Positions 34,171 through 52,015 are shown, counted from the stretch's first letter. The stretch: 64,000 nucleotides of DNA from Sinotaia quadrata (GCA_028829895.1 CM054179.1:40810617-40874616); one strand, 5' to 3'. Notes: generated by a model not told the origin, from the letters alone. Program-made: numbers and translations.

Positions 34171-35455
34171 CAGGGGTCTCAAACATGCGGCCCGCGGGCC
34201 ATTTGCGGCCCGCGTGACGATATTTTGTGGCCCCCACTTGATATCAAAGTTTAGTGATAGTGCGGCCCTCACGTTTTTCTCACACAGCTTGGGAGTTTTA
34301 TAGTTTTTGTCACTTGTGGGCTACCATACCTCAGGATCGTGACAGTAACGGTGTGTTGCCAAACTCGGCGACTTTCTTTCCCAAGCCTGTTACATATTGC
34401 TACCTTTTAGCAAAGTTCAAAAGCATCCAGATCTAGCAAGCTAATTCTATATAGATTATAGACCCTACAGGTCTACCCACAGATGAGTGGTTCGGATAAA
34501 AAGCATTTTCATGTCGAAAAAGCAGGTGAGGTGTTTAGCAAAGAAGAAAAATAGTAGACTGAAAGAACAGAAAAGGAAGAACAGAAAAATAACCAAGGTA
34601 AGTTGGCTTAGCAAGGGATAGTTCTTGAAGAGGTTTTATGAGTTGAGAGCTGAAGTGAAAACCTTCATGGAGAAGGATGGGATGGCTGTTCCTGTACTAA
34701 GTGATCCCAAATGGCTCATGGACTTAGCTTTTCTTGTTGACATCATACAAGAGCTGAATGTACTGAAAAAGAAATTACAAGGCCAGGGGCAGCTTGTCAG
34801 CGCAGCATTTGACAATGTCAGAGCATTTTCCACAAAACTTGTGTTATGGAAAGCCCAGCTTTTTCAGACAAACCTCTGCCATTTCCCAGCTTGTAAGGCA
34901 CTCATGGATTGTGCCACACCATTCAGTGGTGAGAAGTATGTTGATGCCATTGTAAAGCTGCATGAAGAATTTGATCACAGGTTTGCAGAATTCAAGAAAC
35001 ACAGAACCACCTTTCAAATATTTGCTGACCCCTTCTCCTTCGATGTGGAAGATTCCCCTTCTGTGCTTCAAATGGAGCTAATTGACATACATTGTAATTC
35101 TGAACTCAAAGCCAAGTTCAGGGAGGTGAGTGGAAAAGCAGAAAAGCTTGGGCAGTTTTTAAGAGAATTGCCCCTTACCTTCCCTGAGCTTTCCAGGATG
35201 TTCAAGCGGACCAAGTGCCTTTTGGGGAGCACCTATCTGTGTGTAAAGCTCTTCTCCACCATGAACTTTAATAAGTCAAAATTCAGGTCCAAACTTACTA
35301 AGGGTCTCAGTGGCTTCCTCCCTGAAGCCAAATGTGTCTGAGCTGGTAAGAGGAAGCGTTGCCAGGTCTCTGGCAGCAGGGAATAATGATGCAACCCAGC
35401 TTCACCCAGACTCTACTTCCAGCGGCCCCCAGGTAAAATGAGTTTGAGACCCCTG
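34171..35455 (+). mobile_element. hAT transposon with intact ends and 8-bp target duplication
   Basis: Perfect 14-bp terminal inverted repeats, CAGGGGTCTCAAAC (34171-34184) and its complement (35442-35455), are flanked by identical GTTTATAC octamers (34163-34170 and 35456-35463). Sub-terminal GCGGCCCGCGGGCC sequence is typical of this hAT group. It carries a 238-codon transposase fragment (34625-35341) lacking the N-terminal BED finger and most of the catalytic core. At 1,285 bp it is a deletion derivative. The termini differ from those at 526-1826 (GTCTC versus GTGCA), so the two belong to related but distinct subfamilies. Confidence 0.93.
34625..35341 (+). pseudogene. hAT transposase C-terminal half (GTF2IRD2/ZBED5-like)
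   Basis: An open frame of 238 codons starts FYELRAEVKTFMEKDG and contains LSDPKWLMDLAFLVDI, GEKYVDAIVKLHEEFDHRF, VLQMELIDIHCNSELKAKF and GSTYLCVKLFSTMNFNKSKF. These are successive landmarks of the C-terminal half of the GTF2IRD2/SCAND3/ZBED5-type transposase family. The family's final helix (SRLTDEHL) is lost after a shift near residue 220. The frame is well preserved, so the element is fairly young, but without the N-terminal half it cannot transpose itself. Confidence 0.8.
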
Positions 35456-36829
35456 GTTTATACCATTACTGTTCCATGAAATTATTTTTAGTTGTTTTGG
35501 TTGTGTGTTCTGTCTGTTTGTCTTTTGCATTTTGGTAGCCATTGTGATGGTAATATTTGGAATTTGTAGTTTAATGTTGCTTTTGTGTTGACATGTGATG
35601 GCAGTATTTGAAAGATGTATCTTTTGTCTATAATTTCTTTAGTTGGTGGTCTATACCTAATTGCTTGTTGTCTTGTTAATATCATTCTTCTGTGGGGTGG
35701 GGTAGGAAGGGGGAGAAAAGGATGTGTTGTTATCCTTAGTTTAAGGTTTGGGGTAAAAATGGGGGCTAGTGGGTTTAGTTCTCTTGATTTGTTTATTTCC
35801 TCTGTTTGAGGATTTCTAGTTATTTCTCTAGATGCTGCTATAAATGATTTTTTGTTTATTGATTTTCACTGTTTTGTATTTCTCTTGTGTATGTTGTTGA
35901 GTGTGTGATTTGGATCTCATGTGTTTAAATAGTTGTTGATTAATTCATTCTCTACTTTATCTGTTTGTGTTGATGTTTCTATAGTATGGTTGGGCAGGGT
36001 AGTTGTTCCCTGTCATTCAGTCTTTTTGAGGGTGGTGGAGGGTTTTGAATATTTGTTCCTTTATTTTGTCCTATTAAGGGAAATGTGTCAGTAGTTTCCT
36101 TCCGTTTTGTAATGTTTGCATTGACAATTTTTGTTAAGTTTAGTGGATTGTTTGTAGGGGGTGTAGAATCTTTTTCATTTAGATTGATTTTCACTAGTTC
36201 CTTTGGGGGGGGGGGAGAGGGTGGTCGGTTCCTTTTTGTATTTTTCTTGTTTGTTTTGTATTGCATTTGTTGTCTGTTGTTATTATGTTTAGGAGGGTGC
36301 TGGGTGGGGATGAGGTTTCTCTGTCCACTATTTTGTCAATGGAGGGGAACTGGTTTGCTGATTTTTGATCTTGTGTGGTGGAGTAAGGGTTAGAAATAGT
36401 TCCTGTTTGTACTAGTTTGTTATTTACCTGTTTTAGTGTTTTAATGTATTGTGGGGGGGGGGAGGGGATGTTCTCTGTCTGTTGATTCATCAGTGAGGGG
36501 TGAGATAACCTGTTTATTTATTTAGTTATGTGTGATGGATATAATATTACATGTTGTGTCTGTTTGAGCTGGGGAGTCATTGAATTTTTTTGGTATGTTT
36601 ATTTTGAGTTTAAGAGTGGGAAGGGGTAACATTCCTTCTTTTTCTGGTGTTGTTAGTGTTATTTTGTGCAGGTGGGTGGGTGTAATGTTTATCATACTTT
36701 GGTTTTCTCTGGAAGTGTTTGGGTAATGGTTGTGTGTTAGTGTGGTGGGTGCTTACCTATCTCTTAGACTTAGAGGATTGGGTGTAATATTTGGGATTAT
36801 GTTCCATGCAGATTTTTTTGGCAAGTCTT

Positions 36830-36982
36830 GTGTTTTTCTTTGTATGTCCTTGAGTAGACTGTAACAGTGTGTAATTACTTGCTCACAATTAATGCTTAGT
36901 GATGTGTGTTTTTCTTTGTATGTCCTTGAGTAGATTGTAATAGTGTGTAATTACCTGCTCACAATTAATGTTTAGTGATGTG
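36830..36982. repeat. ~75-bp direct duplication inside ORF1 remnant
   Basis: TGTGTTTTTCTTTGTATGTC through AATTAATGCTTAGTGATG occurs twice in tandem with four differences, duplicating the minus-strand peptide region around INCEQVITH. Confidence 0.9.
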
Positions 36983-37029
36983 TGTGTGTGCGTGAATTGC
37001 ATCTTATGCATCTTTTGTTCGTGGTTTGT

Positions 37030-37818
37030 TTATTTGGGCAATCTGCATGGTAATGTGGGTTCTGATAGTATGGGCATGCACGCTGGTTCTTGATGTCCGA
37101 GTTGGTGACAATTAGTGCATAACTCTAAAGGTGTTGTGTAGAATTCATAGCCTTCTTTGTAACAAAGGTTATGGGGTGTTTTGGGGTTTGTTGTATGAAT
37201 TGCAAAAAGTGTGGAGTTTGCTAATCTACTGGCTTTTGTAATGGTGACTGATTTGTTAATATTTGTTAGTGTATGTTCTAGTTCTTTGAGTGTTGTTTCT
37301 TCTTTTAATGGTTGGTCTTGTGTTCCTGTCGGTTTGACATGGGGTATTAGCGCTATTGTGGTTGAATGGCTTTTCGGTTGGAATAGTATGGGATGTACTA
37401 CTGTGTTGCTTATGTTTTTAATATTAGACAGTATTAGAGCTGATAATTTGCTTTTTGTTTCTACTATAACTTTTCCGTTTGTTTGTATGCTGAGTGTGTG
37501 ATCCCTATTCTCATGTATTCCTAGCTGTTTTCCTATTTCTTTTTTGTGTTGTTCTTTGAATCTTTTTGGAAGAGATGGTGCAGCTGGCGTGTATGTGATG
37601 GTGTATAAATCTGGGTGTTTATATTTTTTAGTTTGTGGGGGTTTTTTTGGTGTAGATGCTGTCTTTTCTAGTGTGGTATGGGAGTGGAGGTGAGGAGGAG
37701 GAAATGGTGAATTAGATAAAATCTTTTCTTTGATAATTTTCTGTCTTTGGTTATTCTGGATTTGTGGTCTAATGATCTGTCTTGTTTTGTATGGTAAACC
37801 TTTCCTCATATTGGTCAA
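37030..37818 (-). pseudogene. Gag-like ORF1 of a non-LTR retroelement
   Basis: An intact 262-codon frame. Residues 1-90 are Lys/Pro-rich (PKKPPQTKKYKHPDLYTI). Residues 90-215 form a probable RNA-recognition-like fold (HTLSIQTNGKVIVETKSK, LKELEHTLTNINKSVTITKA). Residues about 230-250 contain CTNCHQLGHQEPAC, a CCHC-type knuckle. A second C-x2-C knuckle (KRCIRCNSRTH) lies just beyond the stop in another frame (about 36990), showing a frameshift. It would bind retroelement RNA; here it is a relic. Confidence 0.65.
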
Positions 37819-37860
37819 TTATAATGGTATTTTTCATGGGCTGAGGAAGGACATTTATAG

Positions 37861-38564
37861 CAAGTTTATCATGAAGTATTGAATTCTCAAGGCTAACATG
37901 ATATTACGTAAGCCAACTCTGTGACGTAAACCTTCCCTTGACGTAATTTGAACAATTACATCACACTGCTATTTTTTATATCTATTCGTCAATCCATCTA
38001 TGTTGCTTCAGTTATCAACTTCACTGTACAAAATTTTAATCCAAATGAAAATCAAACATAAACAAAAAATAATAATTTCTATAGGTATGTTGACAAAATT
38101 GAAAAACAATGCATACAATAACTGACACAAGAATAAAGTGATGACAGCCTTATCATTACTGTATCATGCTTCTGTTGATATCGGTTATGGATCGCAATAT
38201 ACAAAGCACGTCTTCATTGTTATAATTTCAAGAAATTTGCTCAGATAATAAATTTGAAGATGAAGTAGAAAGTGTGTCTTATAGTGGGTCTTTTGATAAT
38301 GGTTCCAATATCCGTATTTTTTCTAAGGGAGAAAATGATGTATTTAACCTCCTGCGCACGTTTGGGGCAAGCATGTCAAGATTGTCTTGTTTTGTGTTTT
38401 TAGTGTAGTTGTATCGTTTGGGGCAAGCATGTCAGGATTGTCTTGTTTTGTGTTTTTAGTGTAGTATCGTTCTCTACACTCATGGTACCCTACCGTATAA
38501 TTTAGACAGACAGACTGAGAGGGGACGGACGGACGGGTGGGTGGGTGAACGGACGGATTGATCG

Positions 38565-38570
<6 letters not shown>
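37861..38570. other. Non-coding, AT-rich, with one ~70-bp duplication
   Basis: CGTTTGGGGCAAGCATGTCA and the next 45 bases occur twice (about 38360-38465). No gene. Confidence 0.6.
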
Positions 38571-39408
<838 letters not shown>

Positions 39409-39414
39409 TTTATT
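39409..39414 (-). terminator. Poly(A) signal AATAAA of the Ig gene
   Basis: AATAAA on the minus strand lies 87 bases after the stop at 39501, the expected place for the 3' end of the two-Ig gene. Confidence 0.6.
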
Positions 39415-39500
39415 CTTCAGTTGTTAACATTTAATCTCTAAGTTATTAACAGTATATGCCACTTTGTGGTAGTTATATATTCTTGAGAATTTTTATCTTG

Positions 39501-44693
<5,193 letters not shown>

Positions 44694-45207
44694 TCCACAT
44701 GAATTATAAAAAACGTGAAGTGGAAACGGGTAGAGGTAGTCGTTCCAAGACTTTCAGAAATACTTGAGTACGAAATAAACTTTCCTTTGCTGTTGAACTA
44801 CTTCCGGATTTTATTTGACAGCTAAGAATTCACAATAACGTGACAAACGCGTTAATCAATCTTTATGACGTAGTTTGATATAACAGATTATCAACAGTTT
44901 TGTTTACTTTGTTTTGTTTAGATGGTGAGGTAGCAGCCAGATAACCTAGACAGCCAAAGTCAGACATTTATGTAGAGATCGCATTTGCTGATGCAGAGAG
45001 TGTCTATTAATTTGCATGTACATTACTTAATGTATTTGTTCAGTAAACTTAAATTTACAGAACCAGTCTATAGTTGATGAGGCGGTATTTATAATATTTC
45101 CAACTAGTCAAACAATGCATATTTGACAAAGTGAATTTTTTTTAAGTTATGCAAAATTTGCGCCAAAGGCCTGTTAATTTCTTCATCATGTATTTGCAAC
45201 TTATTTC

Positions 45208-45221
45208 TCTCTCTCTCTTTC

Positions 45222-45311
<90 letters not shown>
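45208..45311. repeat. (CT)n microsatellite
   Basis: CT dinucleotides with a few TTT and TGTC interruptions. Confidence 0.97.
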
Positions 45312-45614
45312 ACGATCTATCTATCTGCCCACCTCTCAATCTTTCTGTTTAACAATATGCTATTACATGTATACTACCATAATGCTCAGAATAGATAGAT
45401 AGATAGATAGATAATAAACAGTAAGACAATGTATTAATCAAAATGTTATTTTCATTTATTCTTTAAATTTATATTTTCACGTTGATTTATTGTGCAAGAA
45501 ACCAGAACCTGAGGACGTCATGCAATGCAATATTTCTTTATAAATGACCTTCGCGTCTCTTCTTGTTGGATGACATCAATATTGTGGTATGAATAGTAGT
45601 TTGGGACCCCGGAA

Positions 45615-45870
45615 TACAGTGTAGGGTTTCTCAATCGTAGGGTTCCCCGAGAGGTCCTGATTGAAAATATAAGCATAGTACATATAGTAAATTTTGTGTA
45701 GGGGCTCCCTGAACCTGAATATTATTTCAAGAGTTCCTCCAGTATAGAAAGGTTGAGAAAGGCTGGTTTAGTGGTTAAGGGTTCCTCCAGTATAGAAAGG
45801 TTGAGAAAGGCTGGTCTAGTGGTCAGGGTTCGTCCAGTGTAAAAAGGTTAAGTAAGGCTGGTCTAGTGTG
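45615..45870. mobile_element. Possible small hAT MITE with a multiplied 3' end
   Basis: CAGTGTAGGGTTTCTCAATC (about 45615) and GGTTGAGAAAGGCTG (about 45749-45763) are inverted and resemble the CAGxGxTTTCTCAAC ends of a common hAT group. The 3' end (GGGTTCCTCCAGTATAGAAA GGTTGAGAAAGGCTGG) is present three times in tandem to about 45870. No target duplication was recognised. Confidence 0.4.
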
Positions 45871-45985
45871 GGGAACAAAGTCCTTCCAGAACTATCCAAG
45901 GTCGAGAGCGACCTAAGACGAGAAATCGGGAGAGGAAGGACGCTAACACAGCCATCAGCACCACACGTGGTAAGACCTGTCAAGG

Positions 45986-47237
45986 TCACCAGTCAACCAC
46001 AACCAGTTTTGACGAACATCGAGACATCGTCTGCAGTCGAGAGAACGCATCTTTATAAGTGTTGAACTTTACCACAACGACCACTTTCCTCTCCAGACCA
46101 AGAACGTCTTGCCAGTGTGTTACGGTCACCTGGTTGTCAAGGCCAATCGCCGTTCCAAGAATGGCGGCTTCATCATCCCTCGCTACCACGCGCACGGGCA
46201 CGTGACACATACGCAGACCTTGCACCAGACCCATAGCTTTTGAAACCACGTGGCCACTGCTGTCCAACTGGTCATCAGTCGGATCGACGTCGCACAAGAT
46301 TAAGACATCACGGTATTGTAGAATGAAATGGTTATGACCAATTCCTGATGGTAATGATAGGAGGAAGAAAAACACATTCATTTTTTATATTGTTTTGTAT
46401 TACTCATTCCATTAATTTTTAAGTAATTACATTTAGCTCGGTTGGGGGGTGGGGGCTGGGTAGAGATTATAGTGGTAAGTGAGTGAAACTGTGTGCTTTC
46501 ATTCCTTTTCAAATGAAATTTTACACTCTAAATTCAATTGTTCTTTAGTGTTTTTAGACCAAACTAAAACGTTATATGCACATCTTTAATTAAAATACCG
46601 CAGGTGCTTATAGATAAATACGGCTGCTTGCCAATGTTTTAGAAAGCATTTGATTATGTAAATTAATCTATACATAATTTCTATTATAATCGCTTGGCTG
46701 TTTTAATTCTGACTCCAATTAATTTTTTATTGGTTATTCTTAGACGATCGCATTTTAGATCTTACTTATGCCTATTTTACATAATGCCAAATACCTTTCA
46801 TTCATAAATAAATAATTATATAATTAATATATCCTTGCTCGTATTTAAAATGCAACCTGTCTCAGATGTTCACGCGTACCTGCTGAACTGATGCCAAGTC
46901 TTTTCAAAATGGCGGCGACTTCACTTCCACACTGTAAGCAGTCATGAGGTGAATCCCTCTGTGACCTGACGTATCGTACAGGTGCGTGATCGTTTCGACC
47001 ACCGGACCGTCAGTTGGAGTGTGGGCCTCACTGGGCGAGTAGTTAAGAACATGACCGTTCTTAATTTCGACTGACTTTTTCACCTCGTCGACAACGTATG
47101 ATGGTGACCTGAGAGGAAATGCCATCTTTATCTCTTCCAGACATAAAGGTCTGACGCCATGATGGACACTTGCGGCCCACAGGCACACCCCGGGTACGTG
47201 CTGGAGGAGCTCGTCACAAAACTTCGTAAAATGTTCC
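45986..47237 (-). pseudogene. Helicase-like expanded-family gene, last two exons, one frameshift
   Basis: Exon A (47237-46880) reads REHFTKFCDELLQHVPG, LWAASVHHGVRP, FPLRSPSYVVDEVKKS and PTDGPVVETITHLYD. Exon B (46344-45986) reads ILQYRDVLILCDVDPTDD, VPVRVVARDDEAAILG, VTVTHWQDVLGLERKVVVVV and LQTMSRCSSKLVVV, then stop. I recall this pattern from a large uncharacterised family in lancelets, cnidarians and molluscs whose C-terminus resembles that of UvrD/superfamily-1 helicases. In exon A the frame breaks near 46944; the family's cysteine motif reappears one frame over as HDCLQCGSEVAAILKRLG up to the donor GCAG|GTACGC. This implies a one-base loss or an assembly error. Phases of the two exons agree (1). 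No upstream exons were found. Confidence 0.6.
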
Positions 47238-48830
47238 CTTATAACAGAATATAGTGGTAAAGACGTTATATGCACACATTTCTGTTAAGTATAGGGTCTA
47301 TAGTCTTCTATGTTTTCAAGTGGCAAGTATCGGAGCTGTACGAGACTTGTGCCTGCTATACGAGACTTGTGCCTGCTGTACGAGACTTATGCCTGATGTA
47401 CAAGACTTGTGCCTGCTGTACGCAGTGCATGATGGGCTGGAGTGTCGGGAGTGTCTGGATTGGCTGGGGTTGTGCACGCTGAATGATGGATGGTGGTGTT
47501 TGAATTTTCTGGCGGTCAAGCCTGTTGTACAAGTTGCACGGATTGTTGTCTGGTTTTTTTTATGGTTTTACCTCATTTCGAACTAATGCAGGAACTGTAT
47601 CTGAATCTGATGACTGTGTCTGTTGTAAAAGTTCTATGAATTATGCTTCTGAGGTGACTGATGATTGTGTCTATTGTAAAATTTCTATAAATTATGCTTC
47701 TGAGGTGACTGATGATTTGAAATAAAAAGCTGAATATGATGCATATCAGACTGTTTGGGTTGTCTAATTGTTCTGCCTGTTGTTGTACATAATGTTTGAA
47801 CTCTCTCTGAATTATCTAAGATGATTTGTGCTTGAATATTGAGATTATGATATATGTATTATGGTTGGTCATAAAGGACAAAATTGATTATTTTACATGA
47901 AAAGAACGGCTTTTACTTATGATTAGATATGTTTTGACGGCACTTCAGAGTTTTCAGTGTTGATGACAACATCAGGCATCCTGAGTTAAGTGACTATAAA
48001 ACCAACAGCTGTATAGCTTCTATCAGATTTATCTCTGAGTTCATTCAGAATTCTTGTATAAACGCACATTCAGTTTGTGCATACAAACAAAACTCAAACA
48101 ACACAACAGTTTCATAGGACTTGAACAAACTTTCTCTTACGACACTACACGGTCATGGCTATGAATGATATACATCTGTGACCGTGATTATAACTATTAA
48201 ACTAATTATTTTATGTAACCATACTGTCTTATTTTATTTCTCTTAAATATATTTAAATAATGAGATTTAGACCACTCGTGTTGGCATGATTCTCTTACAT
48301 GTTATATGTTGTAATCTGCCACCTTTATATACCTGGCTATACATATCAGGGGCTCAGACCTAATCCTCTAGACTATCACTTTTCTTTTCTACAATCTATA
48401 TCTTCCTTCTTTACAACACCTGTGACCAGCCAGAAGGTGTTTGGGGGATCAGCCTAAGGTTATAGGTGGCTCGGGGTGGTGGAAAATTAACATCTTGCTC
48501 ATCTCCCAGCAAAATATCACATAAATATCAATGGCAGTTTCTTTTTCTTTTCATTTAAGACTAATTTGACAGGTGAACATCAGTAATAGTCCACTGCACG
48601 ATATTCCAAGGGTTCCTTCCCTTAAAAAGCCCTCCTCCTGGAAACAATTCATTTTACATTTTTGTCTAATAATTGTGTTTCTCATTCCTTATTAACTTAG
48701 GTCTGTATTCACGTACTGAGAAAAATTAGAAATTAACATTAAGAAAAAAATAAATAAAAGAGAAACAATAAAGATTAATGTTAAAGGACACATGCAAATG
48801 TAGACTCTGACAATGAATACTGTGCAACAG
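47238..48830. other. Non-coding DNA with two short tandem repeats
   Basis: 47335-47425 holds four to five copies of a 20-bp unit (CTGTACGAGACTTGTGCCTG). 47608-47722 holds two copies of a 54-bp unit (GATGACTGTGTCTGTTGTAA ...). Otherwise nothing is recognised. Upstream exons of the helicase-like gene would be expected here if it is intact but were not identified. Confidence 0.6.
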
Positions 48831-48831
48831 T

Positions 48832-49125
48832 TGACAGCAGACCATACCTGTAGAGTTGACAGTAGACCCTACCTGTAGAGTTGACAGTAGACCATACCTG
48901 TAGAGTTGACAGTAGACCATACCTGTAGAGTTGACAGTAGACTACACCTATAGAATTGACAGTAGACCACACCTGTAGAATTGATGGTAGACCACAACTG
49001 TAGAGCTGACTGTAGACTACACCTGTAGAATTGATGGTAGACCACAACTGTAGAGCTGACTGTAGACTACAATTGTAGAATTGATAGTAGACCACACCTG
49101 TAGAATTGATAATAGTTCACAACTG
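48832..49125. repeat. 25-26-bp minisatellite, about eleven copies
   Basis: The unit is GTTGACAGTAGACCATACCTGTAGA with ACA/ATT variants toward the 3' end. The minus-strand ORF across it is an artefact. Confidence 0.95.
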
Positions 49126-49129
49126 TAGA

Positions 49130-50350
49130 GGAAGGTGTCTAGTCTTGATGAGAAAGACACAGGCACTGGAGATTCATGAGTATCAGAACCAGGTACATGT
49201 TAGAGCAGTGTTGAATTCTGTTGAGAGGTTCCAATGACTGTCACAGAAGGGGCAATAAGCAGTGTTGGCTAAACCCAAGTGACTCTGTGAGCTGTCGTAA
49301 TAGAGAGTGTGGAAATAGGCAGGGCCGCCTACTACTCTCATCCTCCTATGTAAAGCCGTATGAACTGTGAGCAAACTGTAACCAGTGTATGTTTTGGCGA
49401 ACTTGATTTGTGATCTTTTTTATGTGAGATTCCTTGGACAATTCATGGGCGATTCATCAACTGTTCCATGGACTGAATTTGGACTGGCACCAGAATTCTC
49501 ATCAGCTGTTCTCGATGCACCAATGATGGAACTGCCACACCGCATGAATGATTGATTTTCCTATAGTTTGTAAAGTAGCCTAATTCTGTTAATTTGTCTA
49601 AGCAATCTCCAACCTATGTTAATTTCATTGCCTTGTGAATATTGTAAATATGAAGTTGTTTATTAATTGTTATTTAGTCTTTTAATAAATTTATTAAGTT
49701 ACACCTTTCCAATTGCTAATTTCATTAGAGAAGTAATGTGCAGGCAGAGGGGTGGGGACAGCCAAATAACATAGTATTTAGTATTGAAGATGGTCATGCA
49801 CATTTTCAGGATTAGGTCCCCTTGTGCTGCAATTGGAGGTATGTGGGGGGGGGGGGAGTAGGAGTGCTTAATAACTGACAAGATTAGATCAGCTGGTGCC
49901 TTTACTTCAGACAAGTAACACCTGGGTAGGGGAAGTAATTACAGAGAGAACGTATCCAGGGCTTGACTTAGACATTCCAGACCGCAAAGATGAAGACCCC
50001 ATCGAATTTGGTTGATTATTAATATTCTAGAGAAGAACGAATATTAATGTGCATGTAATTTAATATTAATTAATATATAATATTCGTTACATACCCAAAG
50101 ACTTTAACAGATAGATAATATACATTTTCACTCTGCACTGAATACATTCATTTCCTTAACTCCATTTAGATAAATGACTGACTTACTTGCCGGCCGGCCA
50201 GCCTTGGCCTATTTCTGCTAGAGGGGGTGTGAGAATGAGAAGTTAACTCAAATGCATGTCGCCTTTCTTGCATTTTATTGTTTGCAGATACAAACAGTTT
50301 ACGATTCTTTTTACCAAACACTATCGCAAATCAACATGCAAATACCACAT
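49130..50350. other. Intergenic DNA, no gene seen
   Basis: A poly-G run at 49846-49857 and TAATATTAATTAATA-type AT-rich sequence near 50060. Short ORFs on the minus strand lack support. Confidence 0.45.
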
Positions 50351-50355
50351 ACCTT

Positions 50356-50410
50356 GAAGTGAGTGAGTGAGTGAGTGAGTGAGTGAGTGAGTGAGTGAGT
50401 GAGTGAGTGA
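50356..50410. repeat. (GTGA)n microsatellite
   Basis: About 13 tetranucleotide units. Confidence 0.97.
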
Positions 50411-50944
50411 TTTCACTTCCAATGTTCGTTGATTTTGCTTATGTGAAATTTATTTTATCAATTAATATGTGACATGTTTAGCAAGAGTTACTGACATTGT
50501 TTTAATATGATACTGCTGGTCTTAATAGCGGTAATTGATTGACACTAGTGTCATCGACTTTAACGTTGATGCTGAGGAAAGGAGAAGAAAAGAATTTTTG
50601 CTTGTCTCTTGAACTAACAAACAAAATACTTGTTGGTATGCTAACATGCATGCATAAGCACCTGGCAGTACAATGCTCGTTCATTCATTTTTCTTTTCTT
50701 ACAACGAATGCATCACCACTCTGCCCTTCATGACACGTCACACGATACGAGGTCAGTTGTTACGGTTTATTAACAGTTATCAATACAAGCGTATCCCTCA
50801 ACGCGCTCGTTAAAAATGATAAGTCATGCTTCAAGCTTCCCAAGGCTGGTTTCTCACTTTGGATCATTGCATTTGCAGGAGAGAGCGCTAGAGATCTGGA
50901 AAATAAATGACAGAATTGATATCAAAACACTAGCGTGCACTTCA

Positions 50945-51565
50945 CATCTACAGTAAATATATTTCATATATCAGATCACTAGCAATATACTCCTTGTCTT
51001 GAGTAAAATGTTAGATTTCATACCACTAGCAATATACTCCTTGTCTTGAGTAAAATGTGTTAGATTTCAGACCACTAGCAATATACTCCATGTCTTGAGT
51101 AAAATGTGTTAAATTTCATATCACTAGCAATATACTCCATGTCTTGAGTAAAATGTGTTAGATTTCAGACCACTAGTTTGCATATCACGACTCCAGTCCA
51201 TTCTGTCATGTATCAGTTCATTTGCAAAAAAATCTCGTGATTTAAGTATGTTGTATTTCAGATCACTAACACTCATTTCACGAATCAAGTAATTTCATAT
51301 ATCAGATCAGTAGCAAAATACCTCATGTTTTAATTATGTTATATTTCAGATCACTAGCATGTACTTCACGACTCAAGTAAATATAATTCATATATCAGAT
51401 CAGTAGCTTAAAACCTCATGTCTTAATTATGTTATATTTCAGATGACTAGCATGTACTTCATGACTCTAGTAAATATAATTCATATATCAGATCAGTAAC
51501 TTAAAACCTCATGTCTTAATTATGTTATATTTCAGATCACTATCATGTACTTCACAACTCAATAC
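50945..51565. repeat. Diverged tandem repeats, period about 55-90 bp
   Basis: The first part (50970-51180) repeats TTTCAGACCACTAGCAATAT plus ACTCCATGTCTTGAGTAAAATG. The second part (51240-51560) repeats ATATTTCAGATCACTAGCAT, GTACTTCACGACTCAAGTAA, ATATAATTCATATATCAGATC. The TTTCAGATCACTAG core is shared. Confidence 0.85.
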
Positions 51566-51857
51566 GTCATTTTAACAGAACTCTGGCCTTCACCCTTACA
51601 TTCTAGTTAATATACGTCATATGCTATATCACTTGTATGCATTCAACATCTCGGATAAATATAAATACATATCATATTTCAGATCACAAGAATCAGTCCA
51701 AGTCTTGAGATTATACATATGTCATTATTTATTTCATGTATTATAAACAGTTTAGGTTGAAGTGCCTTTTCTCATCGTGTAAAACAAATTGTTGTGATTA
51801 ATTACTGCTCGCTGTGAAAGATAAGAGAAGGTAACGCCGAAGTAAATGGAAAGTTCA

Positions 51858-52015
51858 AAATTTCGAATATTTTGATTTTAAGTTCAAATGTTTTGATTTT
51901 CATCAAATGTTTTGATTTCAAGTTCGAATGTTTTGACTCTACGTTCAAATTTTTGATTTCAAGTTCAAATTTTTTAATTTTCTTTAAATGTTTTCAAATT
52001 CGAATGTTTAATTTA
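51858..52015. repeat. ~21-bp degenerate repeat
   Basis: About seven copies of a GTTTTGATTTCAAGTTCAAAT core. Confidence 0.8.

Larger units (their letters stand above)
35464..37860 (-). mobile_element. Non-LTR retroelement remnant carrying only ORF1 (Gag-like)
   Basis: The whole interval is strongly strand-asymmetric (T/G-rich on plus, A/C-rich on minus) and reads on the minus strand as ORF1. It covers an N-terminal basic/proline part, a central RNA-binding region and a zinc knuckle, then a long Pro/Asn/Lys/Thr-rich tail in several frames down to about 35488. A ~75-bp direct duplication lies at 36830-36980. No reverse transcriptase or endonuclease is present; downstream sequence stops at the hAT element. 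Resembles ORF1 of Jockey/I-type LINEs. The 5' and 3' borders are approximate. Confidence 0.6.
44694..45985. other. 5' flank of the Ig gene and intergenic DNA
   Basis: No clear TATA box was found upstream of 44693. Contains the CT microsatellite and hAT-like repeats listed separately. Confidence 0.4.

Noticed and set aside
36085..36393. Plus-strand hydrophobic ORF of 102 residues, and 37211-37501
   Set aside because: Shadow of the A/C-rich minus-strand ORF1; Phe/Val/Gly composition follows from T/G bias.
48726..49095. Repeat ORFs with STVNSTG-like units
   Set aside because: The 25-26-bp period is not a multiple of three; the frame is open only by chance.
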